Assembly (NCBI GenBank): GCA_021806865.1
Contig: JAKAPU010000023.1
Span: 1-24,475 of the forward strand
Source: an archaeon
GTDB lineage: Archaea > Thermoproteota > Nitrososphaeria > Nitrososphaerales > CADDZS01
Length of the DNA stretch: 24,475 nucleotides
Direction of reading: 5' to 3'
This document shows, piece after piece, positions 1 through 7,354 of this stretch. Numbering within the stretch: position 1 is the first letter of the stretch; each line of letters begins with the position of its first letter. The notes beneath the pieces were generated by a model, which saw only the letters and a program-made list of their open reading frames with translations, was not told the DNA's origin and ran no database searches. Position numbers and translations under genes: made by a program.

Positions 1-11
1 AGTGAACTGTC

Positions 12-965
12 ATGTGGCGCGACTTCAAGACGCCCGAAGGCCTTCTTCTTTACAATCGTGATACGGGACTGAATATCCTGCTTGAGTCCTTCAAGTATCA
101 GACGCTTGATAGGCCCCTTTACGCTCAGGTCAAAGTTACGAACAAGTGCAATCTTCACTGTCGTTTCTGCAGCCAGAGATCTGCCTCGACCTTTGAGCAT
201 GAATGGACATCGGAGGAGCTGTGTTCACTCTTCAAGTACCTGGATCACTGGAAATTACAGGGTATCGCGCTTGGCGGTGGAGAACCGTTTACGTTTCCTG
301 GGCTAGCTCAGCTTGTGAAGAAGACATGGAACGAGACCGAGCTTGACATCTCCATAACGAGCAACGGCTACCTGATCAGAGACGAAGATCTCAGGACTCT
401 CGCGGGGAACGTCGGAGAGATTAGAATCAGCTGCTGGTCTGAGCAAGACGTAAACAAGGTAAGGAGGCTGGTTGGAAAGAACGTTTCGATTGGCATCAAT
501 ACGATCCTATTCAGAAACGGCACAGAGAACGTCAAGAAGATTGTTTGCGCGGCGCAGAACATGGGGATAAATGACTTCCTGATTTTACAATGCAGGCCAG
601 AAGGAAGAGCTTCGCAAGAGCTGTGCCCGTCAGAAAGAGACTTTCAAGAACTGACTGATTTCATAGGGGATCTTGGTTTCCACGTCAAAGTCGATGTTGA
701 GACAGGGCAAATTCTGGGAGAAGGTGGTCTTCTTCACCGACTGGGACTGCAATCCACCATGAATCCGATCATATGCATCACCGAGGACAAATGTGTCGCG
801 CGAGACAGCTTCTCCTGGGGAAAGATTCCGATAAAGGATTTTGGTGACATCCAGCGGACGTTTGAGATGTGGCGGAGCATGGGTTACTATGGAAAGAACA
901 ACAATCTCACAGTTGTCAAAGGAGTATGCCGAAGCAGTGATTCGCTATCGGCGAAGACGGATTGA
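12..965 (+). CDS. Radical SAM domain protein
   Basis: A 317-residue protein with the radical S-adenosylmethionine signature. The cluster motif is CNLHCRFC, with cysteines 46, 50 and 53 placed to bind a 4Fe-4S cluster, and a GGGEP motif at 88-92 that contacts the SAM amino group in this superfamily. The length fits a full TIM-barrel core. Further cysteines near the C-terminus (ICITEDKC and GVC, in the last 70 residues) could hold a second cluster as in SPASM/twitch enzymes, but the spacing does not let me name a subfamily. The substrate is unknown. The ATG lies only 12 bases into the window, so a start further upstream cannot be excluded. The 3' end overlaps the next gene. Its neighbours are small unrecognised proteins and a GHKL ATPase rather than a known cofactor or peptide-modification pathway, so its role is open. 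Confidence 0.85.
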   Translation: MWRDFKTPEGLLLYNRDTGLNILLESFKYQTLDRPLYAQVKVTNKCNLHCRFCSQRSASTFEHEWTSEELCSLFKYLDHWKLQGIALGGGEPFTFPGLAQLVKKTWNETELDISITSNGYLIRDEDLRTLAGNVGEIRISCWSEQDVNKVRRLVGKNVSIGINTILFRNGTENVKKIVCAAQNMGINDFLILQCRPEGRASQELCPSERDFQELTDFIGDLGFHVKVDVETGQILGEGGLLHRLGLQSTMNPIICITEDKCVARDSFSWGKIPIKDFGDIQRTFEMWRSMGYYGKNNNLTVVKGVCRSSDSLSAKTD

Positions 966-1428
966 AATCGAACGCGAAATGAGTCAACTCAAAGCAGAGC
1001 TCGATTGGCTCAGGGCACCTTCATGGATCGAAATGGTAGTAAAGAAGGTTGCAAAGGAGATGCAAGAAGAGTTCCCGGATCGCCATTTCGAGATTCTGGG
1101 ACCATTCGGTATGAGTAACGAAGTGAGCATTCACTTCTACAGGAATGGAGTAGCTGAAAGAGACAAATTCAAAAATGAAAACTGCCTCAGCATTACCTTT
1201 GTTCCAAAACACGACCCAGATGGTGGGTCTTTCGAGCTTGCGATTGTAGATACTGAGACAAACACGCATGAATTCCCAGAGGGCACGATAGCCGCTCTTA
1301 ACGGAGCAAATCATCCGAGGATTCCAATCCTTCCCTCGCTTGAAGCTCGTCAGTTAGGTGAAATAATCAAAGACAAGAAAAGCGCAGAATCGTACAAGCT
1401 GCTTACTACTCTGAGTGAGCGAAGATGA
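889..1428 (+). CDS. Hypothetical protein with N-terminal coiled coil
   Basis: I do not recognise this family. From the ATG at 889 it is 179 residues. An N-terminal helical, strongly charged stretch (about residues 8-45, with runs of Arg and Glu) looks like a coiled coil, followed by an alpha/beta-looking domain. The open frame extends upstream to 841, but that would overlap the radical SAM gene by 125 bases; the 889 start still overlaps by 77. A GGAG lies 12-15 bases before this ATG. The stop codon overlaps the next start as ATGA (1425-1428), so the two are translationally coupled. The function cannot be inferred from sequence alone; position suggests it belongs to the same accessory operon as the downstream GHKL ATPase. 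Confidence 0.65.
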   Translation: MERTTISQLSKEYAEAVIRYRRRRIEIEREMSQLKAELDWLRAPSWIEMVVKKVAKEMQEEFPDRHFEILGPFGMSNEVSIHFYRNGVAERDKFKNENCLSITFVPKHDPDGGSFELAIVDTETNTHEFPEGTIAALNGANHPRIPILPSLEARQLGEIIKDKKSAESYKLLTTLSERR

Positions 1429-1802
1429 AACACACCGGAATGCTGCTTACTGAAGAGGACAAGGTTCGACGCATCCAACACATCGAAATTGAATGGGATG
1501 AACACAAATTCAGAAGGGGAGAATATTTCGATCGGTTCCTATCCAGATTGCTTGACAAGTACGATATTGACTTGAGAGATTATTACAGGTACGTGAATCT
1601 CGCCAGAGTAAAGAACACCCTTGCAGGAGAAAAGTACGGCAATCTGAGCGGGAACAACAGGAACCAGGAGAATCCTTCGGGGGAATGTCGTCTCTGTACC
1701 GAGCGATTTGGCAAGCCAACGGAAAAAGGAGAGGAGCAGACAATGGAGGAACATGCAAAGCTGCATCTCGCTGAATTGATGTCGCAGGGAGTGGAAGAAT
1801 AG
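1425..1802 (+). CDS. Small C2H2-type zinc-finger protein
   Basis: A 125-residue protein with a charged, helical N-terminal two thirds and a C-terminal Cys2His2 site: Cys88 and Cys91, then His110 and His114 (C-x2-C-x18-H-x3-H). The spacing between the Cys and His pairs is longer than in a classical DNA-binding finger, so it may be a structural zinc site. A run of Asn, Gln and Gly before the finger looks like a flexible linker. The ATG overlaps the upstream stop by four bases (ATGA), indicating coupled translation. The stop TAG at 1800-1802 is followed directly by an in-frame TTG that opens the next reading frame. A nucleic-acid or protein-binding adaptor role is only a guess. Confidence 0.65.
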   Translation: MKHTGMLLTEEDKVRRIQHIEIEWDEHKFRRGEYFDRFLSRLLDKYDIDLRDYYRYVNLARVKNTLAGEKYGNLSGNNRNQENPSGECRLCTERFGKPTEKGEEQTMEEHAKLHLAELMSQGVEE

Positions 1803-1961
1803 TTGCAAATCTGGTATGGCAGACCATCAGGTCATTCTTCGTACTACTCAATCGTAGCAGCGTTCGCGTCGGAGGAAGAGACAAAGAAAGTAGCAAGCAA
1901 ATTACGGGATGCCCTTGAAAACAAGTGCCTGTGGGAAGAATGTGACTGGGAGCCTAATTGA
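1803..1961 (+). CDS. N-terminal piece of a frameshifted small protein
   Basis: A 52-residue reading frame that starts with TTG immediately after the preceding TAG and ends at TGA 1959-1961. It looks genuinely coding: after a short N-terminal strand (QIWYGRPSGHSSYY) comes a hydrophobic strand and a helix rich in Glu, Lys and Ala, then a Trp-rich segment ending DWEP. The following ORF, one frame over, continues with a plausible strand-helix pattern (GRKVTFSVYTAGYLEAVDEI). The combined span 1803-2343 is 541 bases, one more than a multiple of three, which fits a single-base insertion near 1950-1965. It is either one gene broken by a frameshift or two small overlapping genes. No known family is recognised. 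Confidence 0.45.
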   Translation: MQIWYGRPSGHSSYYSIVAAFASEEETKKVASKLRDALENKCLWEECDWEPN

Positions 1962-2343
1962 TGCTGCCCTCACGGCGGATGGAAGGAAGGTCACTTTCTC
2001 AGTCTACACCGCGGGTTATCTTGAGGCGGTTGATGAAATTATCAGGGCATCTTCACCACAGAAGATAGAGGAATACGAGGATATGCAGGAGCTTGAAATC
2101 ACCTTTTCGTTTGACTCGCCCAATGTAACACTGAATGACATCAAGCTTCTACTTCTCATCCAACACCCCGACCTAGAGTATTTGCTCAGTCATTCCGAGG
2201 GAAGAGTTGAACGCGAAGAATCTAGTGGGATAACCAAGGGCATCCTACACTACGTTGGAGACTACGCCTATGATGGCGAAAGCGAACTTTTAGGACACTC
2301 TACTTCAGAGCTTGGATGCACTGTTACGGTTCTAGATGAGTAA
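1909..2343 (+). CDS. Hypothetical protein, probable C-terminal part of a frameshifted gene
   Basis: A 144-residue open frame. Residues from about 22 on look protein-like, with strand-helix-strand patterns and several acidic helices. The first 15-20 residues (MPLKTSACGKNVTGS) overlap the end of the upstream frame and read less naturally, and no ribosome binding site lies before the ATG at 1909. I therefore think the true gene begins at 1803 in another frame and shifts into this one near 1955. The predicted topology, two beta-alpha-beta units, resembles small ferredoxin-like folds, but I cannot assign a family. The stop at 2341-2343 is followed by a 56-base gap with a ribosome binding site for the next gene. 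Confidence 0.55.
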   Translation: MPLKTSACGKNVTGSLIDAALTADGRKVTFSVYTAGYLEAVDEIIRASSPQKIEEYEDMQELEITFSFDSPNVTLNDIKLLLLIQHPDLEYLLSHSEGRVEREESSGITKGILHYVGDYAYDGESELLGHSTSELGCTVTVLDE

Positions 2344-2399
2344 TCCTTCAAGTCCTCAAACTCATAGTCTGTCTTCTTTTCCAAAGGTGAAAAACCAAA

Positions 2400-2816
2400 A
2401 TGAAACTAGTGGTCACAAGGCAGCTGCAGTGGCCGGAAGGAAAACGCGTCGTCGAGGTATCCGTCGGCGGCATCTATTACGTCAATCCTGACGCCATAGT
2501 GGCAAAGTACGCAGGCGAATTTCAGGAGTACGATAATCCGATAGAGGCTGTGGAGTCCGCAATCGACATTTGCAGGAAGTGGAGAGTGGACGGATGCAAG
2601 GATGCGAAGGTGGGATTTGGCTCAACGGGCGGGTTCACCATTCCATTCGAAGTGTGCAGCTTTGAGGAGGCCAGAAAGTGGGCACGAAAGCTACTCGCAA
2701 ACACAGTAGAACACTGCGAACATTGCGGCAGCAAACTGGAGTACGATACGGTTTGCAGGAAGTGGACCTGCCCAGAACTTGGAATCAGTCATGACTCTCT
2801 CGGCGATCCCATTTGA
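2400..2816 (+). CDS. Hypothetical protein with C-terminal zinc ribbon
   Basis: 138 residues. The start is well supported by AAGGTGA at 2384-2390, nine bases before the ATG. The first 100 residues look like an alpha/beta domain: strand, then GGIYYV, a helix around IEAVESAIDICRKW, and a second strand-helix unit ending in FEEARKWARKLL. The C-terminus carries four cysteines, Cys106, Cys109, Cys119 and Cys124, in a zinc-ribbon-like arrangement (C-x2-C-x9-C-x4-C). The stop overlaps the TTG start of the next small gene. It belongs to the same tight gene run as the GHKL ATPase. I recognise no family; a nucleic-acid-binding accessory role would fit but is not shown. Confidence 0.7.
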   Translation: MKLVVTRQLQWPEGKRVVEVSVGGIYYVNPDAIVAKYAGEFQEYDNPIEAVESAIDICRKWRVDGCKDAKVGFGSTGGFTIPFEVCSFEEARKWARKLLANTVEHCEHCGSKLEYDTVCRKWTCPELGISHDSLGDPI

Positions 2817-3010
2817 AACAAAATGAAAGGAAAAGAGAGACTCAAGGTGAGATGGCTACCACGCTCGCGAGAGAGTCCTGTAATCAGCAGTGCAATGACT
2901 TCATCATGGGCCGAGCCCAGTTTCGAGACAAATCGCTCAAAGCTTGCAGGAATAGGATCCTAGAGGAGCTCCTCGCAGAGCAACATCCGAAGAACTTTCA
3001 GAAAGAATGA
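2813..3010 (+). CDS. Small basic hypothetical protein
   Basis: A 65-residue, highly charged, helical reading frame with three cysteines (positions 23, 27 and 45). It would start at TTG 2813, overlapping the upstream TGA, or at the internal ATG at 2852, and it stops at 3008-3010 inside the ATGA overlap with the GHKL ATPase start. Both junctions are the kind seen in translationally coupled archaeal operons, which is the main reason for accepting it as a gene. No domain is recognised. It may serve mainly to couple translation into the ATPase or act as its small partner. Confidence 0.45.
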   Translation: MKQNERKRETQGEMATTLARESCNQQCNDFIMGRAQFRDKSLKACRNRILEELLAEQHPKNFQKE

Positions 3011-5208
3011 ACGGTCTTCCTTACCTGAAAGGTGAATTTTTCGCATTGGTAACAACAGCAACAGTAACAAACGACAGGATCTCGAAACTTGAAGATTCAA
3101 ACGGCGTAATCAAAGCAAGGCTGGAAGAGGACGTGGTGAGGCAAAGACTCAGCCGGGACATCTACAGCAATGTTAGTTCTGGGTTCAGAGAATTGTATGT
3201 GAACGAAGTGCGCGCATGCAAAAGAGCACTCGCCCTAAGATCTGACGTCCAACCCAGAATAATGCTGACTATAGATTACTCAAACCGTAACCTGGTCATA
3301 CATGGAATCAACAGTCTGGGAATGCCTCTAAAGCGCTTCAAGGACGTTCTGGCAGTTCTTGGAGAGACCGACAACGAATCAGGAGACGAGATTGGACAGT
3401 TCGGAATGGGTCATTTAGCATTCAGAGCTCTCTCAGACAACATTCTGTTCGAGAGCTTCAGTCTTGAGAGCGGCGAGAAGTATTCGTATCTTGGCGATGG
3501 AGAAAAATACGAAAGGCTTCCGGAACCAAGAGGACTTGCATCGACTGGTACAAGAGTAACAGTCACTCTAAAAGAAGACATAGACCTCAGAAAGCTGGAA
3601 GAATACGCGCGAACGGTTTGTGCATTTTCCAACTTAGATACCTTCTTCACCGTTCTCAACGAAGACGGAAACGAGATCAGAGAGTCAGAACAGGTCAACA
3701 TCTACAAGGATCTTGGTGACGCCGTCCCTTCTTCCTATGGAATCCCAATCGAGATAGACGACGATGACTTTTATCTCAAGGGAATGCTGGTTCCGAGGAG
3801 CTCTGATTCGCGCCCTGCTCCTACTGTTCTCCTTCTAAGGGTTCCAATACATGCAAAGAACGTTGCCTCCTCACTGGATCTGTTTCATACCTGCCTTGTC
3901 GACATAAAGAACGAGCGAAAATTCAAACCCGCTGCTGACAGAGAAAGGCTAAGAGAAGACGCTCAGGAGCTGCTCTTACAGGAAATCAATAGGAAACTGA
4001 AGGAAACACTTCCCAGAGCACTCGACCTAAAGACACTAGACGATTTCAGAAACTCCCCCTGCCACGACTTTTACTATGCTTCAGGGGAGACCGAGCTTTA
4101 CACTCCCACCAAAGAGACGCAGGAAATCACAAACATCGTCAGCTTCCACGTGAAGAGGAACGGCGATGGGAAGGATTCTGTCAAACTTGGAAACCTCGTC
4201 CTCCAATCAAAGCACCTCTTTCTTTCGAGAAGCGTCGTAAGAGAGTATGAACATGTCTTGAGAAAGGAGTACGAGGATGCGATTGTATTCAAGGCTGCAT
4301 ACAGACACTACTACGATTCTTACTCGGAGAAGCTCTTCCAAAAATACGGCATCAGGACAGATGCGGAGGAAGAATTTCAAAGGGTCAAGGCAAAACTCGG
4401 GAGAGAGTGGAGAGCCGGACTTGATTCAGAGGTGCGGACCGAGCCTGATAATGCTCCTTACTACATCACAATTCACCAATCGCACGTAATCTCGGACGAG
4501 CGCTACGGCAACACTACGCATTACCTCTCGGAGCGGGCAGAATCAGAATACAGGGCCTCATGGGTAGACGACAAGGTCATCTTCATTCCCAGTGGGCAAC
4601 TTTCGAAGTACCTAGAAATTCTCAAGGAGGTAGACTCTTCTTACAAGCTGACCAAAGCAAATCCAAAGAGAATGCCGAACGCTGTGACTCTTGACGAGTT
4701 CGTTAGGAAAGTCAACACAAAGGAAGCGGAAACAACCGACGGAAGGATGACATTTAGCCAAATAGTAGACAGCAAGAAGCGAGTGGAAATCCTAGTGTAC
4801 GACGCCCCAACGATCTCTAAAACATACAAGGCAGCCGAAAAGAGAAGAAGAATATTTCTGGCTCTCGACTCGGAGGAAGCGTTTGAGCTTGCCGTTCTCT
4901 GTATGTATTCAGGAGTCAGCTACGACCTAAGATCAGTAGTAGCCGAAGACACATTCTACAGTATGACCGGAAAAAGCAGGTCAGGATATTTCGGCAAATA
5001 TCGTGACTGCAACGGTTCAAGCGCAGAAAGCTACGAGCCTGAAGAGATGTGTGTGGCGAACTGCGCCTTTCACGTCGCCTCTGCTGTGGCAGACAAAGGC
5101 CTTGTTGAGATGTACCTGTGTGCAATGGAAGGAGAAAAAGACGCATCAAAAGCTAGAGAGTACAGAGATTATCTGTTCTCTCTGCAATCAGGTTCTTCGA
5201 CGGTTTAG
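3007..5208 (+). CDS. GHKL (Hsp90/MutL/histidine-kinase-fold) ATPase
   Basis: A 733-residue protein whose N-terminal third matches the GHKL ATP-binding fold. An N-box-like helix sits at 62-74 (Asn66, Glu67). A G1-like segment at 96-106 ends in NSLGM. The G2 box GQFGMG is clear at 130-135, and a G3-like TGTRVTV lies at 180-186. The G1 box is odd: the Asp that contacts adenine in Hsp90, MutL and gyrase (DxGxG) is not obvious, its place being taken by INSLGM. The remaining 500 residues are charged, mostly helical and unrecognised. The gene starts in an ATGA overlap with the small upstream gene and is followed within 27 bases by another unknown, so it is the largest member of an operon. Family members include chaperones, MORC-type proteins and mismatch repair factors; which role applies here is unknown. 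Confidence 0.75.
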   Translation: MNGLPYLKGEFFALVTTATVTNDRISKLEDSNGVIKARLEEDVVRQRLSRDIYSNVSSGFRELYVNEVRACKRALALRSDVQPRIMLTIDYSNRNLVIHGINSLGMPLKRFKDVLAVLGETDNESGDEIGQFGMGHLAFRALSDNILFESFSLESGEKYSYLGDGEKYERLPEPRGLASTGTRVTVTLKEDIDLRKLEEYARTVCAFSNLDTFFTVLNEDGNEIRESEQVNIYKDLGDAVPSSYGIPIEIDDDDFYLKGMLVPRSSDSRPAPTVLLLRVPIHAKNVASSLDLFHTCLVDIKNERKFKPAADRERLREDAQELLLQEINRKLKETLPRALDLKTLDDFRNSPCHDFYYASGETELYTPTKETQEITNIVSFHVKRNGDGKDSVKLGNLVLQSKHLFLSRSVVREYEHVLRKEYEDAIVFKAAYRHYYDSYSEKLFQKYGIRTDAEEEFQRVKAKLGREWRAGLDSEVRTEPDNAPYYITIHQSHVISDERYGNTTHYLSERAESEYRASWVDDKVIFIPSGQLSKYLEILKEVDSSYKLTKANPKRMPNAVTLDEFVRKVNTKEAETTDGRMTFSQIVDSKKRVEILVYDAPTISKTYKAAEKRRRIFLALDSEEAFELAVLCMYSGVSYDLRSVVAEDTFYSMTGKSRSGYFGKYRDCNGSSAESYEPEEMCVANCAFHVASAVADKGLVEMYLCAMEGEKDASKAREYRDYLFSLQSGSSTV

Positions 5209-5235
5209 AGCTGATCTTTGGAGAGTGAAGTAAGA

Positions 5236-5874
5236 ATGACACAGCTCTTGGTTACTTCGTCATTCTTTCCAAATCAACTCTACCATGAGTTTGTAAAATA
5301 CAGAGGCGAAGAGTACGGCCTGAGGGTTGAACACATAGACGACAACAACATTACGATGGCAATAGAGAGGCCAGACGGATATGTGGACTGGCCGCTGAGG
5401 TACAAAATACGCGACAGCAATCTTGAACGAATCCTATACGATGAGCCATTCGCGTTACCTCAAAAGGTCAAGAACCGAGTACATGAATTGTACGAAATCT
5501 TCTCGGACCGGTCGATCGTCTTGAAAGTGCTTAGAGAATTGGACGACAAGTATGTCGTTCTCACATCGAGCGGATCTCCAACCACCATAGGAAAGACCCC
5601 ATACAACCTTCTGAAATATGGGCGCATGAAGGGAAAGCCAATCCACGTCAAATCTACCGACGGATACTCTGTAGATGAAAGCGGTGATACGGAAATCGAT
5701 GATGGTGATGGATCTATAATCATCACTTCGGCCGATGGCATCAGCGTTCCCCTGCTTCTTGGCAAGTTCGAACTCGCACTAAACATACTCGGCGGAAAAT
5801 CAATAGGAGAAATCTGGAAGAAAAACTACGATCTGATAATCAATAGCCTATCGTCAGAGAAGGAAGCAAAGTGA
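5236..5874 (+). CDS. Hypothetical protein downstream of GHKL ATPase
   Basis: A 212-residue protein from the ATG at 5236; the frame also opens at TTG 5218, but the ATG is the more natural start, with GGAG at 5220-5223 upstream. The N-terminal half is alpha/beta-like with many Tyr and Arg. The middle (about 145-170) is a very acidic, Asp/Gly-rich stretch likely to be a flexible or metal-binding loop, and the C-terminus is helical. No signal peptide or membrane segment is seen. It follows the GHKL ATPase by 27 bases and is probably co-transcribed with it. I do not recognise the family and assign no function. Confidence 0.65.
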   Translation: MTQLLVTSSFFPNQLYHEFVKYRGEEYGLRVEHIDDNNITMAIERPDGYVDWPLRYKIRDSNLERILYDEPFALPQKVKNRVHELYEIFSDRSIVLKVLRELDDKYVVLTSSGSPTTIGKTPYNLLKYGRMKGKPIHVKSTDGYSVDESGDTEIDDGDGSIIITSADGISVPLLLGKFELALNILGGKSIGEIWKKNYDLIINSLSSEKEAK

Positions 5875-5894
5875 AAGAATAGGGTGAATTAACA

Positions 5895-6263
5895 ATGTCA
5901 GCAACTAGATGTCAGTATTGTGATGAACTCGTTTCAGAAGAAGGTCTGGACAAACACGTAGCAAAATGTGGAAAACTCTTCTCCTTCTGGGTAAACGTGA
6001 GGGACGGAGAGCACGAGTACTCGCATTTTGAATTGGTTAAGGCAAAGAACCAGAGACAGGCTGACACCAAGGCCAGAAGGTACGCCAAGATGTTCCTTGG
6101 CAGCAAGATGAAAGTCTGCGAGTGGTCCCACGATAACAAAGGGAAAAAGTTTGAGCCAATTGCTTGGGAGCCAGTCGATGGAGCCGAATATCGGATAGTT
6201 GAGATGGAAGGCACCGATCCCACGACGCCTGAGAAGGTAATTTCCACTCTGCTCAGAGCTTGA
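5895..6263 (+). CDS. Small protein with N-terminal CCHC zinc finger
   Basis: 122 residues. GGGTGA at 5882-5887 sits seven bases before the ATG and supports the start. The N-terminus holds Cys6, Cys9, His21 and Cys25 (C-x2-C-x11-H-x3-C), a compact zinc finger of the C2HC type. The rest is a small alpha/beta domain with a Lys/Arg-rich helix around residues 52-70, where RQADTKARRYAKMF resembles a nucleic-acid-contacting surface. It lies 20 bases after the preceding gene. It is the third or fourth small zinc-site protein in this cluster. A specific function cannot be inferred. Confidence 0.7.
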   Translation: MSATRCQYCDELVSEEGLDKHVAKCGKLFSFWVNVRDGEHEYSHFELVKAKNQRQADTKARRYAKMFLGSKMKVCEWSHDNKGKKFEPIAWEPVDGAEYRIVEMEGTDPTTPEKVISTLLRA

Positions 6264-6324
6264 GTGCGTTCTACGAATTCCTTGTTAAAAGTCCTTCACG
6301 TTCTCAGAAGAGGTGTGGCTGTGA

Positions 6325-6789
6325 ATGGATTACGACAAAATCTCCGAGCTTGCTGAAAGAGAGCACGTAGAAGATGCCAACAAGCTTCTCAAGAAAGGGT
6401 GGTCCTTTGTAAAGGCTGCAGAAACTCTGAAGCTCGATAAGGAAGGGCATCAGTTCACGGTGATTACTTACGTTCTGGGAAAACAAAGGACCGACAGGAA
6501 GATACTAACAAAGCAGCAAAATGGTAGCGAAGAAACAAAGAAAGAGGGACCTCCACTTCCGGACATACTTTCTATGAACATAGAGTGGAGACAGAAGAAC
6601 GGAGGTAACCCTAATTTCTACTATGCCTTCGTCAATACACTTGACGGAAAACCTGATCCCATTGTTGCACCTGTAGTCGAAGCAATCAAGAAGAATGATG
6701 GCGCAATAATCCAGAATGGCTGGAGGTTCGCTGTCAAAAATCAATTTTTGATGCGTAGTAAAGTCTCGGAACAACATAACAACCAATGA
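6325..6789 (+). CDS. Hypothetical protein
   Basis: 154 residues, with AGAGGTG at 6309-6315 before the ATG as ribosome binding site. The N-terminal 35 residues form an amphipathic, charged helical region. A segment around 36-60 has strand character (HQFTVITYVLG) and is followed by a polar, Gln/Lys/Glu-rich linker. The C-terminal half has a mixed fold. No cysteine cluster, membrane segment or known motif is visible. It is the last forward gene before the hairpin-rich region and probably ends the accessory operon. Confidence 0.6.
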   Translation: MDYDKISELAEREHVEDANKLLKKGWSFVKAAETLKLDKEGHQFTVITYVLGKQRTDRKILTKQQNGSEETKKEGPPLPDILSMNIEWRQKNGGNPNFYYAFVNTLDGKPDPIVAPVVEAIKKNDGAIIQNGWRFAVKNQFLMRSKVSEQHNNQ

Positions 6790-6842
6790 AATCCCATTCG
6801 TCGAAACGCCTAACTTGATTCTTTATCGTAAGGGATGATTTC

Positions 6843-7013
6843 CTTCCACTTTATGTGGAAGATGACGAGTCCTAAATTTGGACTCTTACTTACCCCTTGA
6901 AGATCCCGGTAGCTGAGAAGCTATTGGGTGCTCCAAACCTTTTGGTTTGGGGTTGGCTCCTAAGAGCCGAAACAGTGTCCTTTGAAGCCGTACGGCTGAC
7001 TCTCTACTGAGAG
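6843..7013 (+). ncRNA. Candidate structured RNA: seven consecutive hairpins
   Basis: Seven stem-loops follow one another. H1 6843-6861: 7 bp, loop TTTAT. H2 6867-6885: 6 bp. H3 6905-6928: 10 bp with a GAGA (GNRA-type) tetraloop. H4 6931-6952: 9 bp, loop TTTT. H5 6953-6970: 7 bp, loop CTAA. H6 6986-6997: 4 bp. H7 7000-7013: 5 bp. The non-Watson-Crick pairs in H3 (two), H4 and H5 are all G-U if the forward strand is transcribed and would be A-C on the other strand, which favours a forward-strand RNA. It lies between the end of the 6325-6789 gene and a possible convergent reading frame. It does not match RNase P, SRP or tRNA as far as I can tell; a 3' UTR or bidirectional terminator remains possible. 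Confidence 0.4.
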
Positions 7014-7285
7014 GTGTCGTGCGCGTGGAGGAACTGTCGGGTTGTATTCAAGCAGGCAAGCAAAATAGGAGCTTCGATTTGTCTCGCATTTAGCGCCGTT
7101 AAGTCTTTGAATGACACTAATCTATTGGTGTCATCCTTCTGAATCTCTTTGCTTGTCCAAAGTGTCGTGCAGTCACGCACCAGAGGATACTCTATGCGAA
7201 GTTGCCTAGGCCGAAACGATGGGAACAACTCTTTACCCTGTGCGGTAGCTGCGTCGGTCTTGCTCGAAGCGATACACTTTGCCAC
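7004..7285 (-). CDS. Possible reverse-strand gene or gene remnant
   Basis: A reverse-strand frame ending at TAG 7004-7006 reads like real protein over its last 115 codons, with balanced charged residues, ordinary codon choice and segments such as YPLVRDCTTLWTSKEIQKDD and FKDLTALNARQIEAPILLAC. The frame extends to 7570, but the part beyond about 7354 is antisense to the zinc-ribbon gene and looks like its shadow. The only in-frame start I see in the good part is GTG at 7285, giving 93 residues; nothing resembling a ribosome binding site was checked convincingly. It may be a 5'-truncated remnant. No family is recognised. Confidence 0.3.
   Translation of the reverse strand: MAKCIASSKTDAATAQGKELFPSFRPRQLRIEYPLVRDCTTLWTSKEIQKDDTNRLVSFKDLTALNARQIEAPILLACLNTTRQFLHAHDTSQ
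7112..7133 (+). other. Isolated hairpin
   Basis: A near-perfect 9-10 bp stem (TGACACTAAT pairing with ATTGGTGTCA) containing one G-U pair if the forward strand is transcribed. It stands about 100 bases after the hairpin array and may be part of the same RNA, or a chance structure within the possible reverse-strand frame. Confidence 0.3.
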
Positions 7286-7354
7286 GTATTCCGGAAAATA
7301 TACTTCGTGGTAGACTACTCCAAACTCGTTCTGTTCCTGATATCTGAGAACGAC

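Noticed and set aside
1800..1802. TAG as a pyrrolysine codon linking the 1425 and 1803 frames
   Set aside because: No pyl genes are in the window and the simpler reading, a new start at TTG 1803, suffices.
6986..6997. GCCGTACGG resembling group II intron domain V
   Set aside because: Lacks the AGC start, bulge and GAAA tetraloop of domain V, and no reverse transcriptase or intron open reading frame is present.
6790..7354. Hairpin region as a CRISPR array
   Set aside because: The stems differ from each other in sequence and there are no equal-length direct repeats and spacers; no cas gene is present.
7202..7354. Upstream extension of the winged-helix gene to TTG 7202
   Set aside because: The added 51 residues do not look like protein, and the overlapping reverse frame does.
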